From positions 1 through 64,000 of the forward strand of contig JAUIAU010000007.1 of NCBI GenBank assembly GCA_030425185.1: a DNA stretch of 64,000 nucleotides, given 5' to 3'. Positions 54,816 to 63,668 of the stretch are shown here, one piece after another. This stretch comes from Alphaproteobacteria bacterium. Its GTDB lineage: Bacteria; Pseudomonadota; Alphaproteobacteria; Rhodobacterales; Rhodobacteraceae. The position numbers and the translations under genes are program-made. Each line of letters starts with the position of its first letter. Within the stretch, counting starts at the first letter, position 1. The notes below the pieces were generated by a model that saw only the letters and a list, made by a program, of their open reading frames with translations, was not told the origin of the DNA and ran no database searches.

Positions 54816-55697
54816 ATGGCGAAAGTGGCGTTTCTGGGTCTGGGTGTGATGGGATACCCGATGGCCGGGCACCTGAAGGCGAAAGGGCACGAGGTCACGG
54901 TCTACAACCGCACCACGGCCAAGGCCGAGGCTTGGGCGGCACAGCAAGGCGGCAGCTTCGGGGCGACCCCGAAAGACGCCGTTCAAGGCGCTGATTTCGT
55001 TATGATCTGCGTCGGCAACGACGATGACCTGCGCAGCGTGGTCACCGGCGACACCGGGGCGCTGGCCGGGCTGGCGGCGGGCGCGGTGATCGTGGACCAC
55101 ACCACCGCCAGCGCCGACGTGGCGCGCGAACTGGCCGCGCTGGCCGCAGATCAGGGCGTGGGCTTCGTCGATGCGCCGGTCTCCGGCGGGCAGGCGGGCG
55201 CCGAGAACGGCCAGCTTGCGATCATGTGCGGCGGATCGGAGGAGGATTACGCCAAGGCCGAGCCGGTGATGGCCGCCTATGCCAAGGCCTGCTCGCGCTT
55301 CGGCGAGGTGGGCGCCGGACAGCTGACCAAGATGGTCAACCAGATCTGCATCGCGGGCCTCGTGCAGGGCATCTCGGAAGGGATCAACTTTGCGCAGAAG
55401 GCGGGCCTCGACGCCAAGGCGGTCGCGAAGCTCGTGTCGCAGGGCGCGGGCGGTTCGTGGCAGCTGGCCAACCGGCACGAGACGATGGTGGACGGCACCT
55501 TCGACTTCGGCTTCGCGGTGGACTGGATGCGCAAGGACATGGGCATCGCGCTGGCGCAGGCCAAGTCGATGGGCGTGTCGCTGCCGGTCACCGCGCTGGT
55601 GGACCAGTTCTACGGCGACGTGCAGGCGATGGGCGGCGGGCGCTGGGACACCTCCAGCCTGATCCAGCGGCTGCGGAAGCTGCAGGGAGACATCTGA
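54816..55697 (+). CDS. glxR: NAD(P)-dependent oxidoreductase, tartronate-semialdehyde-reductase-like
   Basis: This 293-residue beta-hydroxyacid dehydrogenase has FLGLGVMGYPMAGHL (6-20), VTVYNRTTAKAEAW, where Asn31-Arg32 favours NADPH over NADH, FVDAPVSGGQAGAENGQLAIMCGG (118-140), and the catalytic Lys172 in GQLTKMVNQICIA. The family includes 3-hydroxyisobutyrate dehydrogenase and tartronate semialdehyde reductase (GlxR). The next gene is a glycerate kinase, which would accept the D-glycerate product, so GlxR is the better guess. An NADP-type 3-hydroxyisobutyrate dehydrogenase remains possible. Confidence 0.88.
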   Translation: MAKVAFLGLGVMGYPMAGHLKAKGHEVTVYNRTTAKAEAWAAQQGGSFGATPKDAVQGADFVMICVGNDDDLRSVVTGDTGALAGLAAGAVIVDHTTASADVARELAALAADQGVGFVDAPVSGGQAGAENGQLAIMCGGSEEDYAKAEPVMAAYAKACSRFGEVGAGQLTKMVNQICIAGLVQGISEGINFAQKAGLDAKAVAKLVSQGAGGSWQLANRHETMVDGTFDFGFAVDWMRKDMGIALAQAKSMGVSLPVTALVDQFYGDVQAMGGGRWDTSSLIQRLRKLQGDI

Positions 55698-55699
55698 CC

Positions 55700-56947
55700 A
55701 TGCTCGATCCCGAGGCGCTGCTGCGGGCCATGTTCCAGGCGGCGGTCGATGCCGCCGACCCGGGGCTCGCGGTCCCGAAGGTGCTTCCGGCGCGTCCGAA
55801 GGGGCGGGTGCTCGTGGTGGGCGGCGGCAAGGCGAGCGCGCGGATGGCGCAGGCCGTGGAACAGGTCTGGGGTCCCTGCGAGGGGCTGGTAATCGTCCCG
55901 CACGGGGCCGGGCTGCCGACGCAAGGGATCGAAATCGTCGAGGCCGCGCACCCGGTGCCCGACCAGGCCGGGTCGGACGCGGCGATGCGGATGCTGCGGA
56001 TGGTCGAGGCGCTGGGGCCGGGTGACATGGCGCTCTGCCTGATCTCGGGTGGTGGCTCGTCGCTGATGGCGGCGCCCGGGCTGGGTCTCAGTCTGGCCGA
56101 CAAGCAGGCGGTCAACGCGGCCCTATTGGCTTCGGGCGCGCCGATTTCCGAGATGAACGTGGTGCGCAAGCACCTGAGCGCCCTGAAGGGCGGGCGTCTC
56201 GCGGCGGCGGCGCATCCGGCGATGGTAATGACGCTGACGATTTCGGACGTGCCCGGCGACGACCTGTCGGTGATCGCCTCGGGGCCGACGGTGCCCGATG
56301 ACAGCACCGTGGAAGACGCCCGCGAGATCATCGCCCGCTACGGCCTGTCGCTGCCGCCGACGGTGGCCGAGTTCCTCGGGACCGAGGGCGCCGAGACGCC
56401 GAAGCGCACGCATCCGGTCTTCGCGATGGCCGAGACGCACCTGATCGCGGCCCCGCAGGCCTCGCTGCTGGCGGCGGCGGAGGTGGCGCGGGCGGCGGGC
56501 GTGACGCCACTGATCCTCGGCGACGCGATCGAGGGCGAAGCGGCGGAGGTCGGCCGGGTGATGGCCGGCATCGCGGCCGGGGCGGCGCGGCACGGCACGC
56601 CGGCGCGGCCGCCGGTGGCGCTGATCTCGGGCGGCGAGACAACGGTGACGGTGCGCGAGGCCGCGGGCAAGGGCGGGCGCAACTCCGAGTTCCTGCTGGG
56701 TTTTGCCCTGAAGGCGCTTCCCGGTATCTGGGGGATTGCCTGCGATACCGACGGGCGCGACGGGTCCGAGCACAACGCGGGGGCGATCTGGGTGCCGCGC
56801 GTGGCCGCGAACGCCCGGACGGTCGATGGTAAGGCCTACCTGAAGGCGCATGACGCCTACAGTTTCTTCGAGGCGACCGATGGCCTGGTGATGACCGGCC
56901 CGACCCACACCAACGTCAACGATTTCCGCGCGATCCTGGTGCTGTAG
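55700..56947 (+). CDS. glycerate 2-kinase (type II, DUF4147)
   Basis: This 415-residue GckA/TtuD-type kinase phosphorylates D-glycerate to 2-phosphoglycerate. It has VLVVGGGKASARMAQAVEQ (about 36-54), LISGGGSSLMAAPGLGLSLADKQAVNAALL, and a C-terminal domain with LISGGETTVTVREAAGKGGRNSEFLLGFAL and TDGRDGSEHNAGAIW. It is two bases after the reductase gene and so in one operon, giving a glyoxylate or tartronate to glycerate to 2-PG path. The ATG at 55700 gives MLDPEALLRAMFQAAVDAADP. Confidence 0.9.
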   Translation: MLDPEALLRAMFQAAVDAADPGLAVPKVLPARPKGRVLVVGGGKASARMAQAVEQVWGPCEGLVIVPHGAGLPTQGIEIVEAAHPVPDQAGSDAAMRMLRMVEALGPGDMALCLISGGGSSLMAAPGLGLSLADKQAVNAALLASGAPISEMNVVRKHLSALKGGRLAAAAHPAMVMTLTISDVPGDDLSVIASGPTVPDDSTVEDAREIIARYGLSLPPTVAEFLGTEGAETPKRTHPVFAMAETHLIAAPQASLLAAAEVARAAGVTPLILGDAIEGEAAEVGRVMAGIAAGAARHGTPARPPVALISGGETTVTVREAAGKGGRNSEFLLGFALKALPGIWGIACDTDGRDGSEHNAGAIWVPRVAANARTVDGKAYLKAHDAYSFFEATDGLVMTGPTHTNVNDFRAILVL

Positions 56948-57058
56948 GCGGCGGTCTTTCGGCTGAGTGACGCGGGGCCGCGCGCCCGTGCGGCCCGGCG
57001 CGCCGGGCAGGTCCCGTGACGCATTGCGCAGGGACCGGCAAAGGCGGACGCTGCCGTC

Positions 57059-58348
57059 ATGCCAGCGGACATCGAGTTCTCCTACACCGCCCTGACGCCC
57101 GCGGCCCGCCGCCACATCCGGGTGTTCCAGGTCCACCAGTTCCTCGACCGGTTCGCGATGGGCCTGACGGTGGCCGTGGTGGCATTCGCGCTGACGGACC
57201 GGGGGATGGACCTTTCCCAGATTTCGCTTCTTTTCGGCGTCTACGCGGTGACGACCATGGCCACGGAGCTCCCGTTCGGGGGCCTCGCCGACACCGTGGG
57301 CCGCAAACCGGTGTACGTGGCGGCCGTCGGGGCGAGCCTGATCTCGCTGGCGCTCTTCCTCGCGTCCGGCACGTTCGGCGGTCTCGCGCTGTCCTTCGCC
57401 TTCATCGGCTTCGGGCGGGCGCTCCGGTCGGGCACGCTCGATGCGTGGTTCCTCGAAACCTTCCGCGCCGCCGCGCCGGGGGTCGATGTCCAGCCCGCGC
57501 TGGCCCGGGCGCACTGGGCCAATGCGATGGGCCTTGCGGTCGGGGCGGTGGTCGGGGGCCTGCTGCCGGACGTCTTCGGCGCGCTCGCGCTGCGTCACGG
57601 GGTCAGCGTCTATGACGTGTCCTACGCCGCCAGCTTCGGGGTGATGCTGGGCGTGCTGGTCTACACGCTGGTTGCCATAGCCGAACCGCCCCGGCCAAAG
57701 ACCGCCGGGGCGTTGTGGCAGGGGTTCGCAAAGGTGCCCGCCGTGGTGACGGAGGCCGCGGGCCTCGCGCTGCGCCATCCGACGCTGTCGCTGTTGCTCG
57801 CGGGTCTCGCGCTGGTCCTGATGGCGACGAACCCGGTCGAGGTACTCTGGCCGACCCACGTCAGGCCCATGCTGGACGGGGCCTATGGCAACACCGTCAT
57901 CGGTGCCCTGACCGCGGGCTATTTCTTCGCGATCGCGCTCGGGGCGGCGCTGTCGCCCCGGATCAGCCGGTTGGTCCGGCGGCGGCAGTCGGTAGCGCTT
58001 GTGGCGCTCACGGGCGGGCTGGCGGTGGGGCAGGTTGCCCTCGCGATGCAGGGCGGACCCGCCGGGTTCGTCGGCGTCTTCCTGGTCTATTCCGTCCTTC
58101 TCGGGGCCATCGAGACGCCTGCGAGCACCATCCTGCACCGCTGTGTGCAGGATGGTCAGAGGTCCACGACCCTGTCGCTGCGCTCGCTGGTCCAGCAGCT
58201 CGGGGCCGCAATCGGGCTGGTCATCGCCGGGGCTGTGGCCGAGGCCTGGTCCACGCCGGTCGCGTGGATGGCAGGCGCGGTCTTTCTCCTGATCGCGATG
58301 CTTCTCACGCTTGTGCTGGCCCGGCGGCTGGCCGCCGAGGCGGGCTAG
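57059..58348 (+). CDS. MFS transporter
   Basis: This 429-residue MFS protein has about 12 hydrophobic segments, including the motif-A region FGVYAVTTMATELPFGGLADTVGRKPVYVAAVGASLISLALFLA. Substrate unknown; proximity to glycerate kinase hints at an organic acid. The ATG at 57059 is used. It is convergent with the corrinoid-activator gene. Confidence 0.85.
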   Translation: MPADIEFSYTALTPAARRHIRVFQVHQFLDRFAMGLTVAVVAFALTDRGMDLSQISLLFGVYAVTTMATELPFGGLADTVGRKPVYVAAVGASLISLALFLASGTFGGLALSFAFIGFGRALRSGTLDAWFLETFRAAAPGVDVQPALARAHWANAMGLAVGAVVGGLLPDVFGALALRHGVSVYDVSYAASFGVMLGVLVYTLVAIAEPPRPKTAGALWQGFAKVPAVVTEAAGLALRHPTLSLLLAGLALVLMATNPVEVLWPTHVRPMLDGAYGNTVIGALTAGYFFAIALGAALSPRISRLVRRRQSVALVALTGGLAVGQVALAMQGGPAGFVGVFLVYSVLLGAIETPASTILHRCVQDGQRSTTLSLRSLVQQLGAAIGLVIAGAVAEAWSTPVAWMAGAVFLLIAMLLTLVLARRLAAEAG

Positions 58349-58368
58349 CCGACGGTCGCCGCGCCGTC

Positions 58369-60420
58369 TCAGCCCCGGCGGCGGCGGCGTCCCCCGGCGT
58401 CGCCCCGGGCTGCCCCGGCGCCGAACCCGACCTGTGGCAGGCTGACCGCCTGTGCAAGATTGGGGAAGGGCGCGGTCGCGTGCGGGATCGCGTTGGCGGC
58501 GACGAAGTGTTCCTGGAACCGCGGCTCGATCGCGGTCTCGACCTTGGTGATCGCCCGCACCCCGGCCTCGATCCGGCGGCGCGCGGCGCGGTTGCAGAGC
58601 GCGATGCGCGCCCCGGTCCCGGCGGCATTGCCCGCGCTCGTCACGCGGTCCAGCGGCGCATCGGGGATCATGCCCAGCACCATGGCGTGTTTCGGGCTGA
58701 TATGCGCGCCGAAGGCCCCGGCGAGGACCACGCGGTCCACCGCGTCGACGCCGATCTCGTCCATCAGCAGCCGCGCGCCCGCGTAAAGCGCGGATTTCGC
58801 GAGCTGGATCGCGCGCACGTCGCCCTGCGTCACGGTAATGACCGGCCCGCCGGTCGCGCTGCCGTCGTGCAGCAGATAGGCGTGCGTGCGTCCCTCGGGC
58901 AGGCTGCGCGGCGTGCCGGTCTGCTCGCCCGAGCCGATCAGGCCGGAGGGGTCCATCAGCCCAGCCATCCGCATCTCGGCGACCGCCTCGATGATGCCCG
59001 AGCCGCAGATGCCGGTGACACCCGTGGCGGCGGTGGCCTCGGCAAAGCCTGGATCGTCGGACCACAGCTCGCAGCCGATGACCCGGAAACGGGGCTCCTT
59101 CGTCTCGGGATCGATCTCGACCCGTTCGATGGCGCCCGGTGCGGCGCGCTGGCCCGACGAGATCTGCGCGCCCTCGAAGGCCGGACCGGTGGGCGAGGAA
59201 CAGGCCAGCACGCGGCTGCGGTTCCCGAGCAGGATCTCGGCGTTGGTGCCGACATCGACGATCAGGACGAGGTCGTCGGACTTGTCCGGCTCCTCCGACA
59301 GCGCGACGGCGGCGGCATCGGCGCCGACATGACCTGCGATGCAGGGCAGGATGTAGACCTGCCCGCCGGGGTTCATCGCGGTGAGGTCCAGCGCGGCGGC
59401 GGCGAGGTCCAGCGCGGACGAGGTCGCCAGCGCAAACGGCGCCTGTCCCAGTTCGACCGGATCGATCCCCAGCAGCAGGTGGTGCATCACCGGGTTGCAG
59501 ACGAACACCGCCTCGACGATGGTCCGGGCGTCGATCCCGGCCTCGGTCGCCAGTTCTCCAATCAGCGTGTTCAGCGCCGCGCGCACGGCGCGGGTCATCT
59601 CGGCATCGCCGCCGGGGTTCATCATCGCGTAGGAGACCCGACTCATCAGGTCCTCGCCGAAGCGGATCTGCGGGTTCATCAGGCCGGACGAGGCCAGCAC
59701 GCGCCCGTCCGCAAGGTCGGTCAGGTGCGCCGCGATGGTCGTCGAGCCGAGGTCGATCGCAAGGCCGTGCAGGCCACCCTCGTGGAAGCCCGGCCAGACC
59801 TCGACGATCTTCGACGGACCGCCCTCGCGCGGGGTCGAAAGCGCGACGGTGACCGTCCAGTCGCCCTTGCGCAGCGCGGGTTGGAGGCGGGCCAGCACCT
59901 GCAGGTCGGCCTGTGCGGGCGGCAGGTCGAAGGTTTCGGCCAGCGCCCGGTTCAGCCGCTCCAGATCGCCGGTCGGCTCGTGCATGTCCGGCTCCTGCAC
60001 CGCCACGCAATACAGGCGCGTGGCCGGGTCCATCTCGATGGCGCGGGCGGTGGCGGCCTTGCGCACGACCTGCCGGTGGACCTGGCTCTCGGGGGGCACG
60101 TCCACGACGATGTCGCCCGCGACCTTGGCCTGGCAGCCGAGGCGGCGGCCGTCGATCAGGCCGCGGATGTCCTTGTAGCGCTGCTCGACCGCGTTCCACG
60201 GGCTCAGCGCGTCGGCGGCGACCGTGACCCCGTGTTTCGGGAAGTCACCGACCCCCGGCGTGATCTGGCACTTCGAGCAGATACCGCGCCCGCCGCAGAC
60301 GGAATCGAGGTCGACCCCGAGTTGCCGCGCGGCGGTCAGGATCGGCGTGCCGACGGGAAAGCGGCCCCGCTTGCCCGACGGGGTGAAGATCACGAGGGGG
60401 TCTGGGCGGGTCTCGGTCAT
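58369..60420 (-). CDS. corrinoid activator (RACo-like, DUF4445/ASKHA) protein
   Basis: This 683-residue protein has an N-terminal plant-type [2Fe-2S] ferredoxin domain (Cys42, Cys48, Cys51 in CGGRGICSKC, and Cys96). A middle linker and a C-terminal actin/Hsp70-like ATPase domain follow (LAIDLGSTTIAAHL, VDVGTNAEILLG, GAFGAHISPKHAMVLG). RACo proteins use ATP to drive the low-potential electron that re-reduces cob(II)alamin to cob(I)alamin in corrinoid methyltransferase systems. It is the last gene of the operon, which also contains a MeTr-type methyltransferase. It ends in an Arg-rich tail (GGRRRRRG). Confidence 0.9.
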   Translation of the reverse strand: MTETRPDPLVIFTPSGKRGRFPVGTPILTAARQLGVDLDSVCGGRGICSKCQITPGVGDFPKHGVTVAADALSPWNAVEQRYKDIRGLIDGRRLGCQAKVAGDIVVDVPPESQVHRQVVRKAATARAIEMDPATRLYCVAVQEPDMHEPTGDLERLNRALAETFDLPPAQADLQVLARLQPALRKGDWTVTVALSTPREGGPSKIVEVWPGFHEGGLHGLAIDLGSTTIAAHLTDLADGRVLASSGLMNPQIRFGEDLMSRVSYAMMNPGGDAEMTRAVRAALNTLIGELATEAGIDARTIVEAVFVCNPVMHHLLLGIDPVELGQAPFALATSSALDLAAAALDLTAMNPGGQVYILPCIAGHVGADAAAVALSEEPDKSDDLVLIVDVGTNAEILLGNRSRVLACSSPTGPAFEGAQISSGQRAAPGAIERVEIDPETKEPRFRVIGCELWSDDPGFAEATAATGVTGICGSGIIEAVAEMRMAGLMDPSGLIGSGEQTGTPRSLPEGRTHAYLLHDGSATGGPVITVTQGDVRAIQLAKSALYAGARLLMDEIGVDAVDRVVLAGAFGAHISPKHAMVLGMIPDAPLDRVTSAGNAAGTGARIALCNRAARRRIEAGVRAITKVETAIEPRFQEHFVAANAIPHATAPFPNLAQAVSLPQVGFGAGAARGDAGGRRRRRG

Positions 60421-60427
60421 GGTGTCC

Positions 60428-60976
60428 TTACTGGAGTGTGGCGTCCGTCTCGTCGAGGGCCGTCAGCAGGGCCAGTTGCTCGGTCTCCTGCTCCTGCGCA
60501 AGGGCCTCCGCGGCCACGGCCGCCGGGACGGGCACGGCATCGGGCCTCAGATGATAGGCGACCTCGTCGAAACTGTCGCGCGGGAAGACGTAGAAGAAGC
60601 TGCCCGGACCCTCGTCGGCAAAGACGCCGTGCACGGTGTCGCCGGGAATGAAGATCGCCGTGCCGGCCTCCAGCACGTGGGCGACGCCGTCCACCATCAC
60701 GCGCAGGCGCCCGGTCAGCCCGAAATAGATCTCGTGCGGGGCGTGGCAGTGGAGCTCCAGCGTCTGGCCCGGCTCGAAATGCGCGATCCCGCAGGTCATC
60801 GACGCAGTCGGCGTCATCCCGGCCGAGAACAGCGTCTGCCAGGTCACCGTGCCGAAGGCGCGGTCGGCAAAGCTGTCGAGCGGGCACGCGGCGGCCGCGA
60901 TCACGGTTGGACGCGCGGTCTCGATCGCCGGGGCGTCGGTGTCGGGCAGCAGCCCGGGAACGGGGGTGTCCGTCAT
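60428..60976 (-). CDS. cupin-domain protein
   Basis: This 182-residue single-cupin protein has the two metal-binding cupin motifs: His76, His78 and Glu82 (GQTLELHCHAPHEIYFGLTG), then His116 in AIFIPGDTVHGVF. These four residues commonly bind Fe, Mn or Zn. Similar single cupins include dimethylsulfoniopropionate lyases and effector-binding proteins; there is not enough here to choose. It sits 7 nt upstream of the corrinoid activator and downstream of MeTr. The ATG at 60976 gives MTDTPVPGLLPDTDAPAIE; a longer frame from 61243 is not conserved. Confidence 0.85.
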   Translation of the reverse strand: MTDTPVPGLLPDTDAPAIETARPTVIAAAACPLDSFADRAFGTVTWQTLFSAGMTPTASMTCGIAHFEPGQTLELHCHAPHEIYFGLTGRLRVMVDGVAHVLEAGTAIFIPGDTVHGVFADEGPGSFFYVFPRDSFDEVAYHLRPDAVPVPAAVAAEALAQEQETEQLALLTALDETDATLQ

Positions 60977-61077
60977 GGGAAAAGACCTCTCAGCCTGCGG
61001 GACGGGCGCACTTGGCCCGCCGTGCCACATTCCCTGTTTTGTCCTGCACGTCCGGTCGTTTCGCGTCACATCGCGGT

Positions 61078-61117
61078 CCGTCCGCGCCCGCCGCGATGCG
61101 GCAACGGGCGCGGACGG
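61078..61117 (-). terminator. strong 13-bp hairpin downstream of MeTr gene
   Basis: CCGTCCGCGCCCG and CGGGCGCGGACGG form a perfect 13-bp stem with a 14-nt loop that itself contains CCGC-GAT-GCGG. It begins 8 nt after the stop codon of the MeTr gene. No T-run follows on the minus strand, so it may block exonucleases or set relative expression of the downstream cupin and activator genes rather than terminate. Confidence 0.55.
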
Positions 61118-61125
61118 GCGAAGGG

Positions 61126-62103
61126 TCAGGCGGTGCGGCGGCGACGGCCGCCCCGACCCCCGGCGGCGCCTTGCGCGGCGCTCGCTTCGGGGAAGGGGGT
61201 GCCCTCGGCCACGGCGTCCATCACGCGGGCGAAGCGGATCCACTCGCCGCCGTTCGGGTCGTGGTTCATCAGGAAGTTGGCGGCGCGGATCGCCTCCATT
61301 TCCTGCGGGCGGACCGGGTTCATGATCGCGCTGGTCATGCCCGCGGCAATGGCCATCGGCAGGAAGGCCGCGTTGATCCCGTGCCGGTGCGGCAGGCCGA
61401 ACGAGATGTTCGACGCGCCGCAGGTGGTGTTGACGCCCAGTTCCTCGCGCAGGCGCTTGACGAGCGTGAAGACCTGCCGCCCGGCCGAGCCCATGGCCCC
61501 GACCGGCATTACCAGCGGATCGACCACGATGTCATGGGCGGGGATGCCGAAGTCGGCGGCGCGCTCGACGATCTTCTTCGCCACTGCGAAGCGCACGTCG
61601 GGGTCTTCCGAGATGCCGGTGTCGTCGTTCGAGATCGCGACCACGGGCACGTTGTATTTCTTGACCAGCGGCAGGATCTTTTCCAGCCGCTCTTCCTCGC
61701 CGGTGACCGAGTTCAGCAGCGGACGGCCCTGCGCGGCGGCGAGGCCGTTTTCCAGCGCGCCCGGCACCGAGCTGTCGATGCAGAGCGGCACGTCCACGAT
61801 CGCCTGCACGCGCTCGACGAGTTCGCGCATCAGCGGCGGTTCGACGAAGTTGTTGTCGGCGTAGCGCGGGTCCTCGGCCATCTTGTTGTTGAAGACGGCG
61901 CCCGAGTTGATGTCGAGCACGGTCGCCCCGCAGGCCACCTGCTCGAGCGCGTCGCGCTCGACGGTGGTGAAGTCGCCGGCTTCCAGCTCGGCGGCCAGCT
62001 TCTTGCGGCCGGTCGGGTTGATCCGCTCGCCGATGACGCAGAACGGCTCATCAAAACCGATCACGACGGTCTTGGACTTGGATTCGAGGACAGTGCGGGT
62101 CAT
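61126..62103 (-). CDS. methyltetrahydrofolate:corrinoid methyltransferase (MeTr-like, pterin-binding)
   Basis: This 325-residue TIM-barrel protein of the dihydropteroate synthase/MeTr family has the pterin-binding features VIGERINPTGRKKLAAELEAGD, GATVLDINSGAVFNNKMAED, PLCIDSSVPGALENGLAAAQGRPLLNSVTGEE and VDPLVMPVGAMG. Such enzymes pass a methyl group between methyl-THF and a corrinoid protein. In this operon it would move a methyl group from a corrinoid to THF, if it works in the catabolic direction. It has an Arg-rich tail (GGRGGRRRRTA). The start is ATG at 62103. Confidence 0.88.
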   Translation of the reverse strand: MTRTVLESKSKTVVIGFDEPFCVIGERINPTGRKKLAAELEAGDFTTVERDALEQVACGATVLDINSGAVFNNKMAEDPRYADNNFVEPPLMRELVERVQAIVDVPLCIDSSVPGALENGLAAAQGRPLLNSVTGEEERLEKILPLVKKYNVPVVAISNDDTGISEDPDVRFAVAKKIVERAADFGIPAHDIVVDPLVMPVGAMGSAGRQVFTLVKRLREELGVNTTCGASNISFGLPHRHGINAAFLPMAIAAGMTSAIMNPVRPQEMEAIRAANFLMNHDPNGGEWIRFARVMDAVAEGTPFPEASAAQGAAGGRGGRRRRTA

Positions 62104-62132
62104 GGGCGGGGTCCTTGGGTCAAGAAGAGGGG

Positions 62133-63062
62133 TCAGGCGCTGAGCGCCGCGGGCCGGCCGGAGGCGCCGGCATGGGTCTGCACCCAGTCGGCGGTGGTCT
62201 GGATGCCGCCGAGCGGGAAGAAATGGACCTGCGCGATGCCGAAGCCCGGGTGCGCGGCCTTGTGCATGGCGAGCGCGGTCAGGATCTCGTCGGGCTCGAA
62301 GGGCAGCACCAGCTTGGTGACGTCCTTGGCGCGGCGCCGGAGCACGCGCAGCGACGGGCCGACACCGCAGGCGACGGCGAACTTGATCATCGTCTGCAGC
62401 TTGGCCGGGCCCGCGATGCCGATGTGGATCGGCAGGCGGATGCCCTCGGCGGCCAGCCGGTCGGCCCAGGCGATCACCGGCTCGGCCTCGAAGCAGAACT
62501 GGGTCGCCATCGCCATCTCGGCGTCGGTGCGTTCGGAGAAGGCCTGCTTCCAGCGCAGAGCCTCCATCACCATCGCGTCGGACCCGTCGGGGTCGATGTC
62601 CTTGTTGCCTTCGGGGTGCCCCGCGACGTGCAGCCGGGTGAAGCCTGCCTTGTCGAAGAGGCCGGTCTCAATCAGTTGCATCGAGGAGTGGAAGTCGCCC
62701 TTTGGCTCGGTCACGCCACCGGCCAGCAGCAGCGCCTCGGTCACGCCGGCCTCGCCCTGGTAGCGCGCGATCCAGTCGCCCAGCATCGTGGCATCGGCGA
62801 TGATCCGGGCCGGGAAGTGCGGCATCACGGTAAAGCCTTCGCCGCTGATGCGCCGGGCGGTCGCGACCATGTCCTCGATCGGCGTGCCGTCGATATGGGC
62901 GATGTAGACCCTGGTGCCCTCGGGCAGCAGGGCGCGGAAATCCTCGATCTTGGCTGCGGTGCGCGGCATCACCTCGATGGAGTAGCCCTTGAGGAAGCCC
63001 TCGAGCGCATCGGCCGCCCCGGCGGCGGGTGCCGCGGATTTGCGGAATGGAAGAAGTGCCAT
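62133..63062 (-). CDS. methylenetetrahydrofolate reductase-like protein
   Basis: This 309-residue TIM-barrel protein of the MetF family has IEVMPRTAAKIEDFRALLPEGTRVYIAHIDGTPIEDMVATARRISGEGFTVMPHFPARIIAD, LLAGGVTEPKGDF and IGIAGPAKLQTMIKFA. The family exchanges methyl- and methylene-THF; together with the MeTr-like neighbour it would oxidise methyl-THF to methylene-THF. The ATG at 63062 gives MALLPFRKSAAP and follows GAGGGACTC. It differs from housekeeping MetF in length and N-terminus, as do other members of this cluster type. Confidence 0.85.
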   Translation of the reverse strand: MALLPFRKSAAPAAGAADALEGFLKGYSIEVMPRTAAKIEDFRALLPEGTRVYIAHIDGTPIEDMVATARRISGEGFTVMPHFPARIIADATMLGDWIARYQGEAGVTEALLLAGGVTEPKGDFHSSMQLIETGLFDKAGFTRLHVAGHPEGNKDIDPDGSDAMVMEALRWKQAFSERTDAEMAMATQFCFEAEPVIAWADRLAAEGIRLPIHIGIAGPAKLQTMIKFAVACGVGPSLRVLRRRAKDVTKLVLPFEPDEILTALAMHKAAHPGFGIAQVHFFPLGGIQTTADWVQTHAGASGRPAALSA

Positions 63063-63105
63063 GAGTCCCTCCCTCAAGCGGGTCAGCGGCCCTGCGGGCC
63101 TGTGG

Positions 63106-63402
63106 TCAGTCGCGCCCGTCATTGGCGATGAGCATGCGCAGTCGCGCGTCGTCGTAGGCGGTCTCGAGGCGGGCGGCCTCGGCGGTGGCGACGTCTTCGG
63201 GGTCTCCGGCGACCTCGTAGGGCGGGGCCTTGCGCCACTCCGCGAGATAGGCGTCGGTGTCGCGCGCGCCGATCTTCATCGCACAGCGGTCGATCGCCTG
63301 CTCGAAGCGCTCGGGCAACGGACGCTTGGCGCCGCGCCGGCCCTTGCCGACGATGACCTGTGCGGGGATGTCCCGCCAGTAGACGATGGTGACCTCGGGC
63401 AC
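63106..63402 (-). CDS. Virulence_fact family protein
   Basis: This 98-residue protein reads MPEVTIVYWRDIPAQVIVGK, then GRRGAKRPLPERFEQAIDRC, AMKIGARDTDAYLAEWRKAP and PYEVAGDPEDVATAEAARLE. It matches the Virulence_fact (DUF-like) family encoded beside MTHFR/MeTr/corrinoid genes in Rhodobacterales and other proteobacteria. Its function in these clusters is not known and the name is historical. The start is GTG at 63402, with GGAG upstream. It is the first gene of the five-gene operon and is divergent from the Ppx/GppA gene. Confidence 0.82.
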   Translation of the reverse strand: MPEVTIVYWRDIPAQVIVGKGRRGAKRPLPERFEQAIDRCAMKIGARDTDAYLAEWRKAPPYEVAGDPEDVATAEAARLETAYDDARLRMLIANDGRD

Positions 63403-63668
63403 GTCCGACTCCGTTCTCTCGTTGGCGCGTTCATGCGGCTTTTCCGGGCGGCCGGACGCGAGATTTGCGACCGGTCACGCGAAATCCGCGACGTGGCCTG
63501 CAAAGGGATAGGGCCAAGCGCGCCCGGGGGCTACGGGCCGGGCGCTGAAATCTTCTCATCATGAACATGAGGCGGGCGGGGTGGACGCCCCGGCGGGCGG
63601 CGGCGAAGCTTGCACCGCGAAGGATTGCCGCGTAGCGTAACTGCAACACAGAGAGTTCGAGGTCCCCC

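Noticed and set aside
56123-60199. A minus-strand open frame of about 1360 codons
   Set aside because: It runs opposite glycerate kinase and MFS and out of frame with the corrinoid activator; its translation is low-complexity Arg/Gly/Pro, typical of shadows in GC-rich DNA.
60428-60976. Naming the cupin as a DMSP lyase (DddQ/DddW/DddK type)
   Set aside because: The metal-binding residues are general to cupins; the extra residues that define DMSP lyases could not be recognised, so only a cupin is called.
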